From positions 861,508-925,507 of the forward strand of contig JAHBYI010000001.1 in assembly GCA_019636035.1 (NCBI GenBank): a DNA stretch of 64,000 nt. Direction: 5' to 3'. The stretch comes from Candidatus Paracaedibacteraceae bacterium. Lineage in GTDB: Bacteria; Pseudomonadota; Alphaproteobacteria; Paracaedibacterales; Paracaedibacteraceae. Of the stretch, positions 27,123 through 35,059 are shown piece by piece (the first letter of the stretch is position 1; each line of letters begins with the position of its first letter). A model generated the notes under the pieces. It worked only from the letters and a program-made list of their open reading frames with translations. It had not been told where the DNA came from and did not search any database. The position numbers and the translations under genes are program-made.

Positions 27123-27143
27123 AAGAGGGGATTTCCCCCTCTT
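27123..27143. terminator. bidirectional terminator between motB and the convergent barrel gene
   Basis: AAGAGGGG-ATTT-CCCCCTCTTT, a GC-rich stem with A and T runs on both sides, located in the 30-base gap between the two stop codons. Confidence 0.8.
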
Positions 27144-27147
27144 TCAG

Positions 27148-27834
27148 TTAAAAGACATACGATACTTTAACCAAAGCCATATAGCGCGATGGCTTTGTTT
27201 TTAAGGTTGTTGTATCTTGAGGATTGTCAAGGAAGCGGTGTGTTTGTCGGATTGTTCCATTTTTAACATAACGACTTTCTAAGCCAATAAGGAATGACTC
27301 AACGCGTTTTTCAAGACCTAACCCAATTCCCTTGGCAAGGACATGTTTGTTTTTATGACGGTTGTTGATGGGGTTTCCTGTATCATCCAAATACATGATT
27401 TTCGTCTGGAATCGATCAACACCAATCATGGGTCGAATATAAATATTGAATCCTTGTGTGATAGCATAGCCAAGTTTGAGTCCAATATTTTGTCCGCCTA
27501 AATACCGGAAGTCCCGCTTATAGATCTTAGATGTATTAATAATGGTATCATCGAGCTGTTTAATGATCGATTGTTTTGAATAGGCAGCAAAGACTTCAAT
27601 GTCTGAGCTAATCACAAATCTTGAGAATTGAGTTTGGGCTCCGATGCTGATACCACCGAGGATCCCTCGGCCTTTATTTTTCTGACCAAAAGTGTAACTA
27701 TCTGCGGGCATGGTGACGGATTCAGCTATTTTGCTTTTTTCGTGTGTTCCACCAAGAATGAGTCCTGTTGTGATATTAATTTTGGCCATACTAGATGATA
27801 AGATTAGTGCGGATGATATAATTATTTTTTTCAT
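27148..27834 (-). CDS. outer-membrane beta-barrel protein (small porin-like)
   Basis: The 228-residue protein has a signal peptide (MKKIIISSALILSSSMA), alternating hydrophobic strands (INITTGLILGG, GRGILGGISIGAQTQF, FVISSDIEVFAAYS, NIGLKLGYAITQGFNIYIRP, GIGLGLEKRVESFLIGLESR) and a C-terminal strand YMALVKVSYVF ending in Phe, the signal for outer-membrane insertion. Size fits an eight-stranded barrel. It overlaps the 730-residue gene upstream by four bases (ATGA), so the two are translated together. Confidence 0.8.
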   Translation of the reverse strand: MKKIIISSALILSSSMAKINITTGLILGGTHEKSKIAESVTMPADSYTFGQKNKGRGILGGISIGAQTQFSRFVISSDIEVFAAYSKQSIIKQLDDTIINTSKIYKRDFRYLGGQNIGLKLGYAITQGFNIYIRPMIGVDRFQTKIMYLDDTGNPINNRHKNKHVLAKGIGLGLEKRVESFLIGLESRYVKNGTIRQTHRFLDNPQDTTTLKTKPSRYMALVKVSYVF

Positions 27835-30023
27835 GAGTTAAGTCCGAGTTTTTGTTTTAGTTCTGATGCGGTTGGTACGGTTGCATCTGCATAGCGTAGT
27901 GCATTGTTAATGACCTCAGTTAAGATATCGATCATTGTTTGTTTTGCCTCCGGCTGTGTTGCAATATGGTGTGAGAGAGACGTTTGTAGTCTTTGCCATG
28001 TGTAGAATGATGGCGGTGGAGGGGGCGGTGCAGATCCGGTGGGAGGCTCGTTGACATAGTCAAGATCATCTGCGCCAAATCCTGGGATTGTAAAGGATTC
28101 TCCGTCATCATAGGCAGGCAAGGTAATGCTTGTTATACTTTTAATTGCTGCTGTATAGGCATCACGCGCTGTTGTGATAAGATCAAGAGTGCGATCGTAA
28201 CTGTTATCACTCCAGATTGTTGAATCTAACAACGCATTGAGTGTATGCCTATATAAGTCTGCTCTTTCTCGAGGAGGGCGTGTCATATAATGATTTGTGG
28301 GCTGAAGCATATCGAATAAGAAGAGCTGAGATTTTTGAACGCCCAAATCACTTGTTGGTTTAAATTTCAAATTTGAAAAATTATCTCTGATCGCCTGTAA
28401 AGAGCGCATAAAGGCAACATGAGCATTTTGAGCTTCAATAATGGAGGCAATAAGTGCATTTGTTTGGGCTGAATCTTGTATAGAGCGTTGTTCATTTTTA
28501 TACCAGACAAGGTCACTGAGGAACGTTGATCTTCTCTCTGCTTGGAAATATTGTCCTATATCATGTTCAAGCATTCCGACAGTGATTTCCCCTAGTTTCG
28601 ATTCGAAAAAATCTTGAATGGTTTCGGTAAAATCACTGGCTCTGGTCATGTCAAGCGAAGGTGTTACGCCCAGCGTTTTTAACATTTTTGTCACAGGTGC
28701 CAACGATTGGATTCGGCCACTGAATGTTTCTGTCATTTGGGTTAATGTTCTATGGATCGTATTGAATTTTGAGGATCTTGCTTTTGCTTCTGTATTGTAG
28801 GTGCCAAAATCATCTTTTGTCTTCAGTGCATGAAGCTCAAGAAAAGACTTTTGTTGACTCCAGAGATTGATGTTACTCATGACAGCACTATAGCTCAGAG
28901 TTTGTTGTTGATGCTGATTTGCTAATAGTTGAGCATCAAGGCGTGTTTGGCTATTATGATGGCAGAGTAATGCTATTACGCCTGGATTGGTAAGCTGTAC
29001 AGATGGCCTTTCTGTGATGAGCCTTGATATTTCTAAGAGTCGTGCGCGGCAATGGATTAGTTTTTCTTTAAGCTGAGGATCAAGGTTACAGCTAAGAATA
29101 ACATTGTAGAGGCTTGGGTTTTGGGGGTAGAATGTTGCTTCTGATCCAAATTCATAGCCACCGATCAAAGATTCCAATCGCGTTAATCCTTTGACGCCGG
29201 ACTGTCCGGAGCGATGATGGGCTATATCAACATCATAAGTTTTTAAAGCCAAGAGTAAACTTTTGATGGTGGGATAGGTTGCTTCAGATGGATGGCCGCG
29301 TTCTTGGAAATAGACGTTAACCCTCTCCAATAACTCTGGAACTGCGTTTTCTCGTGTGCCTGCGAGTGCTGTTTTTGGTGCAATAGCAAGGGTATCATCA
29401 GGAATCGCATTTAAGAGTGATTGGATTTCTCTTAACGTAGAAATGAATCCACTTAGGATTTGTGCGACACTCGTATTAATCTCATCATCCGGATGTTGTT
29501 GTGGCCGTTTGTATTGAATATATCCAGTTAGAACGGATGTTTTCGCATCTTGAGTGATGCTTTTGGAGTGAGCAATAATGTCATCCAGACGAGTTTGGAT
29601 AGTCGTTAAGCTGTCAAGTTCATCTTCGGCTATTCCGTAACATTGATGAATGCCCAGAACTAATTCATCTTCAACAAATTTCGCGCGTTTATGAATGTTA
29701 GATCGGTCTGGTGCGTGTTGTCGAACAGCACGCCGTTGTTGAATTTCTCTATTAAAGTATTCGGCTTCGTCATAGTTTGCAACAGATCGCATACGATCTG
29801 TTTCATCAAACATAACGGCGCGTACGTCAGGATCATCGGATCTTGCAATAGCGTTCTTCCATTTTGTGAGTGCTTGGTGACGGAGATGTCCTTTAGTTGA
29901 TTCTAATACCGGAAATTCCATCATTTGATCATGAGATCGTTTTTTGGATGGGCTTACCATTGACGCAGGATCCGTCCCCACCGCTGTTGATGCCAACAGG
30001 GCGCTTAGCAAAATATAGTTCAT
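27831..30023 (-). CDS. large exported protein of unknown function (730 residues)
   Basis: The protein starts with a signal peptide (MNYILLSALLASTAVG) and a short basic patch (SPSKKRSHDQ); a second basic patch HKRAKF lies near residue 110. Most of it appears helical and hydrophilic. Near residue 665 is a proline tract (GSAPPPPPPSFY), a type of sequence that binds profilin, SH3 or WW domains in eukaryotic proteins. No family was recognised. It overlaps and probably is co-translated with the outer-membrane barrel gene downstream. SD GGAGG upstream of the start (CTAGGAGGAGAGTC on the minus strand). Host-targeted function is a guess only. Confidence 0.65.
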   Translation of the reverse strand: MNYILLSALLASTAVGTDPASMVSPSKKRSHDQMMEFPVLESTKGHLRHQALTKWKNAIARSDDPDVRAVMFDETDRMRSVANYDEAEYFNREIQQRRAVRQHAPDRSNIHKRAKFVEDELVLGIHQCYGIAEDELDSLTTIQTRLDDIIAHSKSITQDAKTSVLTGYIQYKRPQQHPDDEINTSVAQILSGFISTLREIQSLLNAIPDDTLAIAPKTALAGTRENAVPELLERVNVYFQERGHPSEATYPTIKSLLLALKTYDVDIAHHRSGQSGVKGLTRLESLIGGYEFGSEATFYPQNPSLYNVILSCNLDPQLKEKLIHCRARLLEISRLITERPSVQLTNPGVIALLCHHNSQTRLDAQLLANQHQQQTLSYSAVMSNINLWSQQKSFLELHALKTKDDFGTYNTEAKARSSKFNTIHRTLTQMTETFSGRIQSLAPVTKMLKTLGVTPSLDMTRASDFTETIQDFFESKLGEITVGMLEHDIGQYFQAERRSTFLSDLVWYKNEQRSIQDSAQTNALIASIIEAQNAHVAFMRSLQAIRDNFSNLKFKPTSDLGVQKSQLFLFDMLQPTNHYMTRPPRERADLYRHTLNALLDSTIWSDNSYDRTLDLITTARDAYTAAIKSITSITLPAYDDGESFTIPGFGADDLDYVNEPPTGSAPPPPPPSFYTWQRLQTSLSHHIATQPEAKQTMIDILTEVINNALRYADATVPTASELKQKLGLNS

Positions 30024-30103
30024 GACTCTCCTCCTAGTCAGTTTTTATTTTTGTTTTTTGTTTTTTGTTCTTTTTCCCTTTGAGGGATTAATTTAGAATA
30101 AAC

Positions 30104-30132
30104 AGAAAAAAGGGCGATTGATAATCGCCCTT
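30104..30132 (-). terminator. rho-independent terminator of rplS
   Basis: AAGGGCGAT-TATCA-ATCGCCCTT followed on the minus strand by six T, located 14 bases past the rplS stop codon. Confidence 0.9.
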
Positions 30133-30145
30133 AAGTAGTAAAACT

Positions 30146-30538
30146 TTATTCAGCTGATGTTGCTGTTTTTGTTGCAACTCTTGGCTTTTTAAGTTCAGCA
30201 ATACGTGCGCTTTTACCTGTACGGCCACGCAAGTAATATAGTTTTGCTCGGCGAACACGACCGGAACGAACAAGTTCTACGGTAATGTTTGGTGAGAAGA
30301 GGTGGAATACACGCTCAACGCCTTCACCAGATGATAGTTTGCGAACACGGAATGTTGAACGAACACCTGCATTGCGGCGACCGATAACAACACCTTCGTA
30401 TGGCTGAACACGAGTGCGTTCACCTTCGACAACTTTAACATTTACACGGACGGTGTCACCGGCTTTAAATTCTGGGATCACCTTACCTTCGGACAAGCGA
30501 GTTTGTTGCTCGTGTTCCAACTTTTGTAATAAGTTCAT
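30146..30538 (-). CDS. rplS: 50S ribosomal protein L19
   Basis: L19 of 130 residues: [47 protein letters not shown]-like [20 protein letters not shown] and the C-terminal [20 protein letters not shown]. It is located at the 30S/50S interface. It lies 9 bases after trmD, the conserved trmD-rplS pair, but rpsP and rimM are at 15.7-16.7 kb. Confidence 0.97.
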   Translation of the reverse strand: MNLLQKLEHEQQTRLSEGKVIPEFKAGDTVRVNVKVVEGERTRVQPYEGVVIGRRNAGVRSTFRVRKLSSGEGVERVFHLFSPNITVELVRSGRVRRAKLYYLRGRTGKSARIAELKKPRVATKTATSAE

Positions 30539-30547
30539 GAATAACTC

Positions 30548-31252
30548 CTAAGTACGAGTTTTGAGAAACGCTTGCCATAAATCCGGCCGACGCTCTCGCG
30601 TTATTCTTTCTGCTTCTTCCTGGCGCCATTCGGCAATTTTTTGATGATCGCCTGAGAGCAGCACACCAGGCACGATCTTATTTTTCCAGTTTTGAGGTTT
30701 AGTATACTGCGGATATTCCAAAATGCCAAGCTCAAAACTCTCATTTTCCAAAGAATTTTTGTTACCCAGCACATCGGGAAGTAATCTAACCGTAGCATCG
30801 AGTAAAATCTGGGCAGGGAGTTCTCCGCCAGTTAAGACATAATCGCCGATACTGACTTCTTCCATGCTCCAGTCTTCGATGACGCGATGATCAACACCTT
30901 CGTATCGCCCGCACAGCAAAATCAGCCCCGATGTTTGAGCATAATCATGAGCCATAGCCTGGCAGAAAGGCCTGCCACGCGGGGAAAGATAAATCATTTT
31001 GCGATCCGGCAATCCTTTTTCTTGGGCTGCGACTAAGGCACGATCAACGACATCAGCTTTCATGACCATGCCGGCACCCCCGCCATAGGGGGTATCATCA
31101 ACCGTGTGATGTTTATCCAAAGCATAGTTGCGTATTTGGACAGTATCGAGCTGCCATTTCCCGTCATCTAGGGCTTTGCCTGTTAACGATCCTCCCAAAG
31201 ACCCTGGAAACATTTCCGGGAAAAGAGTGACAATTGTTGCGTGAAATGTCAT
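30548..31252 (-). CDS. trmD: tRNA (guanine-N1-)-methyltransferase TrmD
   Basis: The 234-residue SPOUT-knot enzyme methylates G37 of tRNAs. Family features: TLFPEMFPGSLGGSLTGKAL, DDTPYGGGAGMVMKADVV, YLSPRGRPF, LLCGRYEGVDHRVIEDWSME, EVSIGDYVLTGGELPA and a C-terminal domain ending NKNSLENESF and later GDHQKIAEWR. Upstream of rplS. Full length. Confidence 0.97.
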   Translation of the reverse strand: MTFHATIVTLFPEMFPGSLGGSLTGKALDDGKWQLDTVQIRNYALDKHHTVDDTPYGGGAGMVMKADVVDRALVAAQEKGLPDRKMIYLSPRGRPFCQAMAHDYAQTSGLILLCGRYEGVDHRVIEDWSMEEVSIGDYVLTGGELPAQILLDATVRLLPDVLGNKNSLENESFELGILEYPQYTKPQNWKNKIVPGVLLSGDHQKIAEWRQEEAERITRERRPDLWQAFLKTRT

Positions 31253-31495
31253 GATATTTCTCCTGACTTTAAGATCGGTTAAAAGACAGTTGAAAAATGA
31301 CAGGTTAGATTCTTCATTAAATGCTGACGTATTAACTCAATTATATTTCTTTTAAAATAGGGGGAAATGAGGGAATTTCCTACTCCTTTTTAATTTACAA
31401 ATTTTTAATCTCTCCGGAGGGGGGCTCCATCAACACCCTGTTAACTTTTTTCTGAGATTCTGGTAGTACAGGTCAACCTCTTAATCAGGATGATT

Positions 31496-31807
31496 ATGAA
31501 CTATCAAGATTCAAAAAAATTCTATCAGGATCAGTGGCATAGCCCATTTGGGCGAGTGCGCAAGATTGCGCTTCCGATCTTAGTATCCATGATTGCTGTT
31601 TTAGGGGTTGGTGGGATGTTCATTATTGCGGCATCTTATTTTGAGGATGCTATCTATCTGAAGAATTCGGATTTTCTTCAGTTGTTTTGTGCTGTGATTA
31701 TGGGGACTGGCACGAGTCTAATCTTCCATTATTTTAGACTCCATAGATTAAGCCAATTTCAATTGATTAAGGTGAAAATTAACCCACAGGAGAAGCGTTA
31801 TGACTAA
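31496..31807 (+). CDS. small two-helix membrane protein, unknown (first of a pair)
   Basis: The 103-residue protein has an N-terminal charged segment (NYQDSKKFYQDQWHSP), two hydrophobic helices (IALPILVSMIAVLGVGGMFIIA and FLQLFCAVIMGTGTSLIFHY) and a basic tail. The ATG at 31496 is 7 bases from AGGA, whereas the in-frame ATG at 31490 lies on top of the SD, so 31496 is chosen. It overlaps the next gene by eight bases. No family recognised; both proteins share the layout short N-terminus, helix, AYF/SYF, helix, basic tail, and may be distant paralogues. Confidence 0.6.
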   Translation: MNYQDSKKFYQDQWHSPFGRVRKIALPILVSMIAVLGVGGMFIIAASYFEDAIYLKNSDFLQLFCAVIMGTGTSLIFHYFRLHRLSQFQLIKVKINPQEKRYD

Positions 31808-32090
31808 CCATACCATTACATTTATTCGAACATTCGTGGTTTCTGCGGTTATTTCATTTTTCCTAGGGGCAAGTATTCTTATAGCCTGTGCCTATTTTCA
31901 GGTTATTGATTTCTATCATCAGCTTGATCCGATGCTCATGACTTTTGTCCTGATATCGGGTTTGGTTGGTTTGATTCAGGCCATTCGGTCAATATCCTAT
32001 GATCATGAGTTAGATTTGCCGGCAGGGAGTATTTTAGTTCCTGCTCGGAATTTGCCATCGAATATGTCAAGGCGTCCTAGAGGTGTTTAG
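31800..32090 (+). CDS. small two-helix membrane protein, unknown (second of a pair)
   Basis: The 96-residue protein begins TNHTITFIRTFVVSAVISFF, then GASILIACAYFQVIDFYHQL, a second helix (MLMTFVLISGLVGLIQAI), and a polar tail with PARNLPSNMSRRPRG. GGAGAAGCGTT precedes its ATG as a Shine-Dalgarno. It overlaps the preceding gene by eight bases, so both are translated together, and its end overlaps the convergent nucleotidyltransferase gene by 14 bases. Confidence 0.6.
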   Translation: MTNHTITFIRTFVVSAVISFFLGASILIACAYFQVIDFYHQLDPMLMTFVLISGLVGLIQAIRSISYDHELDLPAGSILVPARNLPSNMSRRPRGV

Positions 32091-32529
32091 CCCGGATTAA
32101 GCTACTTGATAGCCCATCAACGAGCGTATTAACAACAATGATTTCGGCACCAACAGCTTTGGCTTGGTGCTTTTTGTTTTCAGTTTGCGGATCACCTTCG
32201 GTGATGGCAAGAACTTTGGGTTTGATAACCATCACAAGGCCAAGATAATCCTCATAAGTCGTAAGTACAGGCAAACAGATAATTTGCTGGACGCACCTAA
32301 GTTCACTCAAGATCTCAGCTCGCTGTTGTTGTGTGTGGATAGGTGGACTTTTCTTAGCGGCCGTAATCGATTCGTCAGATTCCAGTGCGACAACAACCGA
32401 CCCATGCTGAGCTGCCGCTTTTAAGAAATTAAGATGCCCATAATGCAAAAGATCAAAACAACCGCCGACTAATACAGAATTTTCTATGGGAAAGTATTGC
32501 TGGGAATTATAAATAATAGGTGTGTTCAT
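32077..32529 (-). CDS. cytidylyltransferase-like nucleotidyltransferase (RfaE2/TagD type)
   Basis: A 150-residue protein of the HIGH-superfamily: VGGCFDLLHYGHLNFLKAAA (H-x-G-H as HYGH), DESITAAKKSPPIHTQQQRAE, and GLSSSLIRAKHL in place of the ISST/ISSS-x-x-R motif. Resembles the C-terminal domain of the ADP-heptose enzyme RfaE and other glycerol/ethanolamine cytidylyltransferases. The exact substrate is uncertain. Start at 32529 is preferred since AAGGA is 9 bases upstream; the in-frame ATG at 32535 is too near it. Confidence 0.7.
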   Translation of the reverse strand: MNTPIIYNSQQYFPIENSVLVGGCFDLLHYGHLNFLKAAAQHGSVVVALESDESITAAKKSPPIHTQQQRAEILSELRCVQQIICLPVLTTYEDYLGLVMVIKPKVLAITEGDPQTENKKHQAKAVGAEIIVVNTLVDGLSSSLIRAKHL

Positions 32530-32619
32530 GATCATTTTCCTTAGGCTATTGATTTAATCTTAGCAGAGAGAAATATTTTGTGAAGAGGATTAGTAGTCAG
32601 CGCAGGCTGTTGCCTGAAT

Positions 32620-32670
32620 CTAATCGCTATCTCAGTTAGCTGTATCAAACTTAACTGAAACGACTATATT
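32620..32670. repeat. palindromic element, family A, left arm only
   Basis: Read on the minus strand from 32670 it begins TATAGTCGTTTCAGTTAAG, then TTTGATACAGCTAACTGAGA and AGCGATTAG, like the left arm of the copy at 19711. The opposite arm was not found nearby. Confidence 0.65.
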
Positions 32671-32760
32671 AATTATTAAGCCGTCGATTTTTATTGCATT
32701 TTATGTGTTATCTCCGTAACCATAATAGGGATTATATTTGTTAATTTGGGGAAGTGGAAG

Positions 32761-33198
32761 ATGGTTAAAATAATGGCTTTAGTGGGACTGATTGCCAGTG
32801 CTCACGCGGCAGTACAGGTTGATAATCAACCGAATGGAACAGAAGAGAAGAAACAGGAGACAAAAATGACAGATAAGCTTGTTATTAATGATGAAAAAGT
32901 TGGTGATGGCGTCGAAGCCTTGGCAGGGAAACTTGTCACCGTTCACTATACAGGTCGTTTAACCGATGGTACAAAATTCGATTCATCCGTTGATCGCAAC
33001 CAGCCATTCCGCTTTATGTTGGGTGTTGGTCAAGTCATCAAGGGTTGGGATGATGGTGTTCAAGGCATGAAAGTTGGCGGTAAGCGTACTTTACTTATTC
33101 CATCCAACATGGCCTATGGTGAACGGGGTGCCGGTGCTGTTATTCCACCAAATGCAACATTGGAATTTGATGTGGAGCTATTGTCCGTCGAGGGCTAA
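32761..33198 (+). CDS. exported FKBP-type peptidyl-prolyl cis-trans isomerase
   Basis: 145 residues with a signal peptide MVKIMALVGLIASAHA and an FKBP domain: GKLVTVHYTGRLTDGTKFDSS, PFRFMLGVGQVIKGWDDGVQ, KVGGKRTLLIPSNMAYGERG and VIPPNATLEFDVELLSV. The active-site aromatic and Asp residues (HYTG, FDSS, VIKGWD, AYG) are conserved. It folds or assists exported proteins, and the family includes Mip-like factors of intracellular pathogens, though this one lacks a long dimerisation helix. An in-frame TTG at 32746 is less likely; GGGAAGTGGAAG precedes the ATG at 32761. Confidence 0.88.
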   Translation: MVKIMALVGLIASAHAAVQVDNQPNGTEEKKQETKMTDKLVINDEKVGDGVEALAGKLVTVHYTGRLTDGTKFDSSVDRNQPFRFMLGVGQVIKGWDDGVQGMKVGGKRTLLIPSNMAYGERGAGAVIPPNATLEFDVELLSVEG

Positions 33199-33217
33199 TT
33201 CGTTCCATAGCAGTTTA

Positions 33218-33248
33218 AAGCCTTCCTTAATCAAGGAAGGCTTTTTTT
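33218..33248 (+). terminator. terminator of the FKBP gene
   Basis: AAGCCTTCCTT-AATC-AAGGAAGGCTT then T-run TTTTT, 20 bases after the FKBP stop. Confidence 0.9.
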
Positions 33249-33289
33249 AATGCATAGCTAGTTGATGGGTAGGCTATAAGAGACCCTCG

Positions 33290-33634
33290 TTAAGGCCTGA
33301 GCGTTGGAATATGATTCAAGTATCCTTGATCAGACCAAAATACTTGATTATCAAAATTATCAAGCAGATAGTCTGCTTTGAGATACAGATCCGAGAAGTC
33401 ACCGCTTTCCCGTTTCACTGTGCTTAGAAAACGTCTAAATCCCTGCTCGTCTGAAAATCCCAGCTGTTGCATGACGATTAATCCATATTTAGGTTGAGAT
33501 GGATCTTGAACATCTGTGCGACAAATTTCTTGTACCGTGTCGTATTGAGCAAAAAGGTTGACGCTTATTTCATCATTGGCGTATGTGCCAGTCCCTGAGT
33601 AAAAAGCCATTAGAATTGATAAATATTTTTTCAT
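33290..33634 (-). CDS. small exported protein of unknown function
   Basis: The 114-residue protein has a signal peptide (MKKYLSILMAFYSGTGTYA) and a mature part with one Cys (VQEICRTDVQDPSQPKY) and GFRRFLSTVKRESGDFSDL. No family recognised. It stands between the FKBP terminator and the family B repeat. Its coding identity rests on a good signal peptide and full-length frame. Confidence 0.55.
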   Translation of the reverse strand: MKKYLSILMAFYSGTGTYANDEISVNLFAQYDTVQEICRTDVQDPSQPKYGLIVMQQLGFSDEQGFRRFLSTVKRESGDFSDLYLKADYLLDNFDNQVFWSDQGYLNHIPTLRP

Positions 33635-33721
33635 AAGATTATCATGATTTTTAGAGTTAAAAATCTATTATAGTTAACTTAGGATTGTTGTCAATTCGTA
33701 AAAAGTATAGCAATTGAAACG

Positions 33722-33750
33722 TATAGCCGGATTATAAGGGGAGGGCTAGA
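33722..33750. repeat. family B palindromic repeat, copy 3
   Basis: TATAGCCGG-ATTATAAGGGG-AGGGCTAGA, next to the YciI-like gene's stop codon (33751-33753). Confidence 0.7.
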
Positions 33751-34050
33751 CTAACGAATCCACTGTTTTATTTCATTAATTGCTTTTACAGCCTCAAATT
33801 CAATCACGTCGTATTGAATCAGATTATGAATCGTAAAGGGATCTTTTGCCATTAAGGCATCAATATCTGACCGAGACGATCCTTGAGCGATGATAATTCC
33901 CCCTGCTCGAGGAACTTGAGGGCCGGAGGTCAAATAATGGCCATCAACATAGCATTGATCGAGATAGGCACGATGATCGGCTAGATGCCTGTCTATTGCT
34001 TCAAGGGGGGCGGTGTAGGTAATTTTGATAACAAATAAAGTGTTGGCCAT
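33751..34050 (-). CDS. YciI-like protein
   Basis: The 99-residue YciI/DGPF-fold protein runs MANTLFVIKITYTAPLEAID, HLADHRAYLDQCYVDGHYLT (the His-Asp pair of YciI proteins), SGPQVPRAGGIIIAQGSSRS and DPFTIHNLIQYDVIEF. Function of this family is generally unknown. The start at 34050 has an AGGAAAAA ribosome binding site; the frame is open 28 codons further upstream but that stretch crosses the secF terminator. Confidence 0.85.
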   Translation of the reverse strand: MANTLFVIKITYTAPLEAIDRHLADHRAYLDQCYVDGHYLTSGPQVPRAGGIIIAQGSSRSDIDALMAKDPFTIHNLIQYDVIEFEAVKAINEIKQWIR

Positions 34051-34064
34051 TTTTTCCTCGTATG

Positions 34065-34092
34065 AGAAAAGGACTGATTTCTCAGTCCTTTC
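34065..34092 (-). terminator. rho-independent terminator of secF
   Basis: AAAGGACTGA-GAAA-TCAGTCCTTTT hairpin 14 bases past the secF stop on the minus strand, ending in TTTTCTC. Confidence 0.85.
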
Positions 34093-34105
34093 AGCTATCG
34101 TAACA

Positions 34106-35041
34106 TTAGTTATTGTTGGCTGGTGTGCCTGCATCTGTGCTCCGCTTTAAGTTTAGATAAAGCAATAGGGGCGATGCTAAGAAAATCGACGAGAACGAGC
34201 CAATAATAATGCCGATAATAATGGGTAAACTGAATGATGAGATGACACTTCCGCCAAAGAAATACAATGCCAACAGAGAAGTCAATGTTGTCATTCCTGT
34301 CAATACGGTACGCGATAATGTTTCATTCAAACTTTTATTGATAAGCTCTGGGAGCTCCATTTTTTTGTATTTGCGTAAATTTTCTCGAATACGGTCAAAG
34401 ATCACAATGGTGTCATTGATGGAGTAACCTGCTGTGATCAAAATTGCGATAATGGCTGTTTCATTAAACTCAAAGGGAAGGATTGAGAATAAAGCCAAAA
34501 TTGCAACCGTGTCGTGTATAAGGGCGACAATTCCACAAACAGCAAATTGCCATTCAAATCGGATCGCAATATAGATGAGCATGGCTGCCAGAGCAAACAA
34601 AACAGCTTTCAAGCTGCTGTGAACCAACTCTTCACCAACTTTGGGGCCAATCGTTTCAATGCGTCGGTAATCTTGATCTTGTCCGATTGTCCCTTTAACG
34701 GCATCGACGACTTTCTGTTGAGCCTCGTTTTCTGATGCACCTTCGGCTGTTTTGCGTTCGACACGAATCAGAATATCGGTATCACCACCAAATTTCTGAA
34801 TTGCTGTTTCACCAAGGTGAAGGGCTTCTAGTTTTTCACGGAGTTCAGGGATATTCGGCGTTTCTTTCAGACGGACTTCAAAAATGTACCCGCCTTGAAA
34901 GTCGATACCGTAATTTAGCCCTTTGGTGCTGATCGTAAACACAGTTGCTAAGACAACCAACGCTGAAATGATAAATGTAAAAAAGCGAAGGCCAACAAAG
35001 TTAATGTTAACGTTGCTTGGTACTAAACGAATGAGTGCCAT
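34106..35041 (-). CDS. secF: protein translocase subunit SecF
   Basis: The 311-residue six-helix partner of SecD, using the proton gradient to complete export. Features: VFTISTKGLNYGIDFQGGYI (family signature), AVLFALAAMLIYIAIRFEWQ, HDTVAILALFSI, ITAGYSINDTIVIFDRIREN and FFGGSVISSFSLPIIIGIII. Last gene of yajC-secD-secF, with a terminator just behind it. Confidence 0.97.
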   Translation of the reverse strand: MALIRLVPSNVNINFVGLRFFTFIISALVVLATVFTISTKGLNYGIDFQGGYIFEVRLKETPNIPELREKLEALHLGETAIQKFGGDTDILIRVERKTAEGASENEAQQKVVDAVKGTIGQDQDYRRIETIGPKVGEELVHSSLKAVLFALAAMLIYIAIRFEWQFAVCGIVALIHDTVAILALFSILPFEFNETAIIAILITAGYSINDTIVIFDRIRENLRKYKKMELPELINKSLNETLSRTVLTGMTTLTSLLALYFFGGSVISSFSLPIIIGIIIGSFSSIFLASPLLLYLNLKRSTDAGTPANNN

Positions 35042-35059
35042 GTTATTAACCTCTTCTTC

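Noticed and set aside
30088..30273. Minus-strand ORF in another frame at the rplS 3' end
   Set aside because: It overlaps the clear L19 coding sequence and its terminator; composition unlike a protein.
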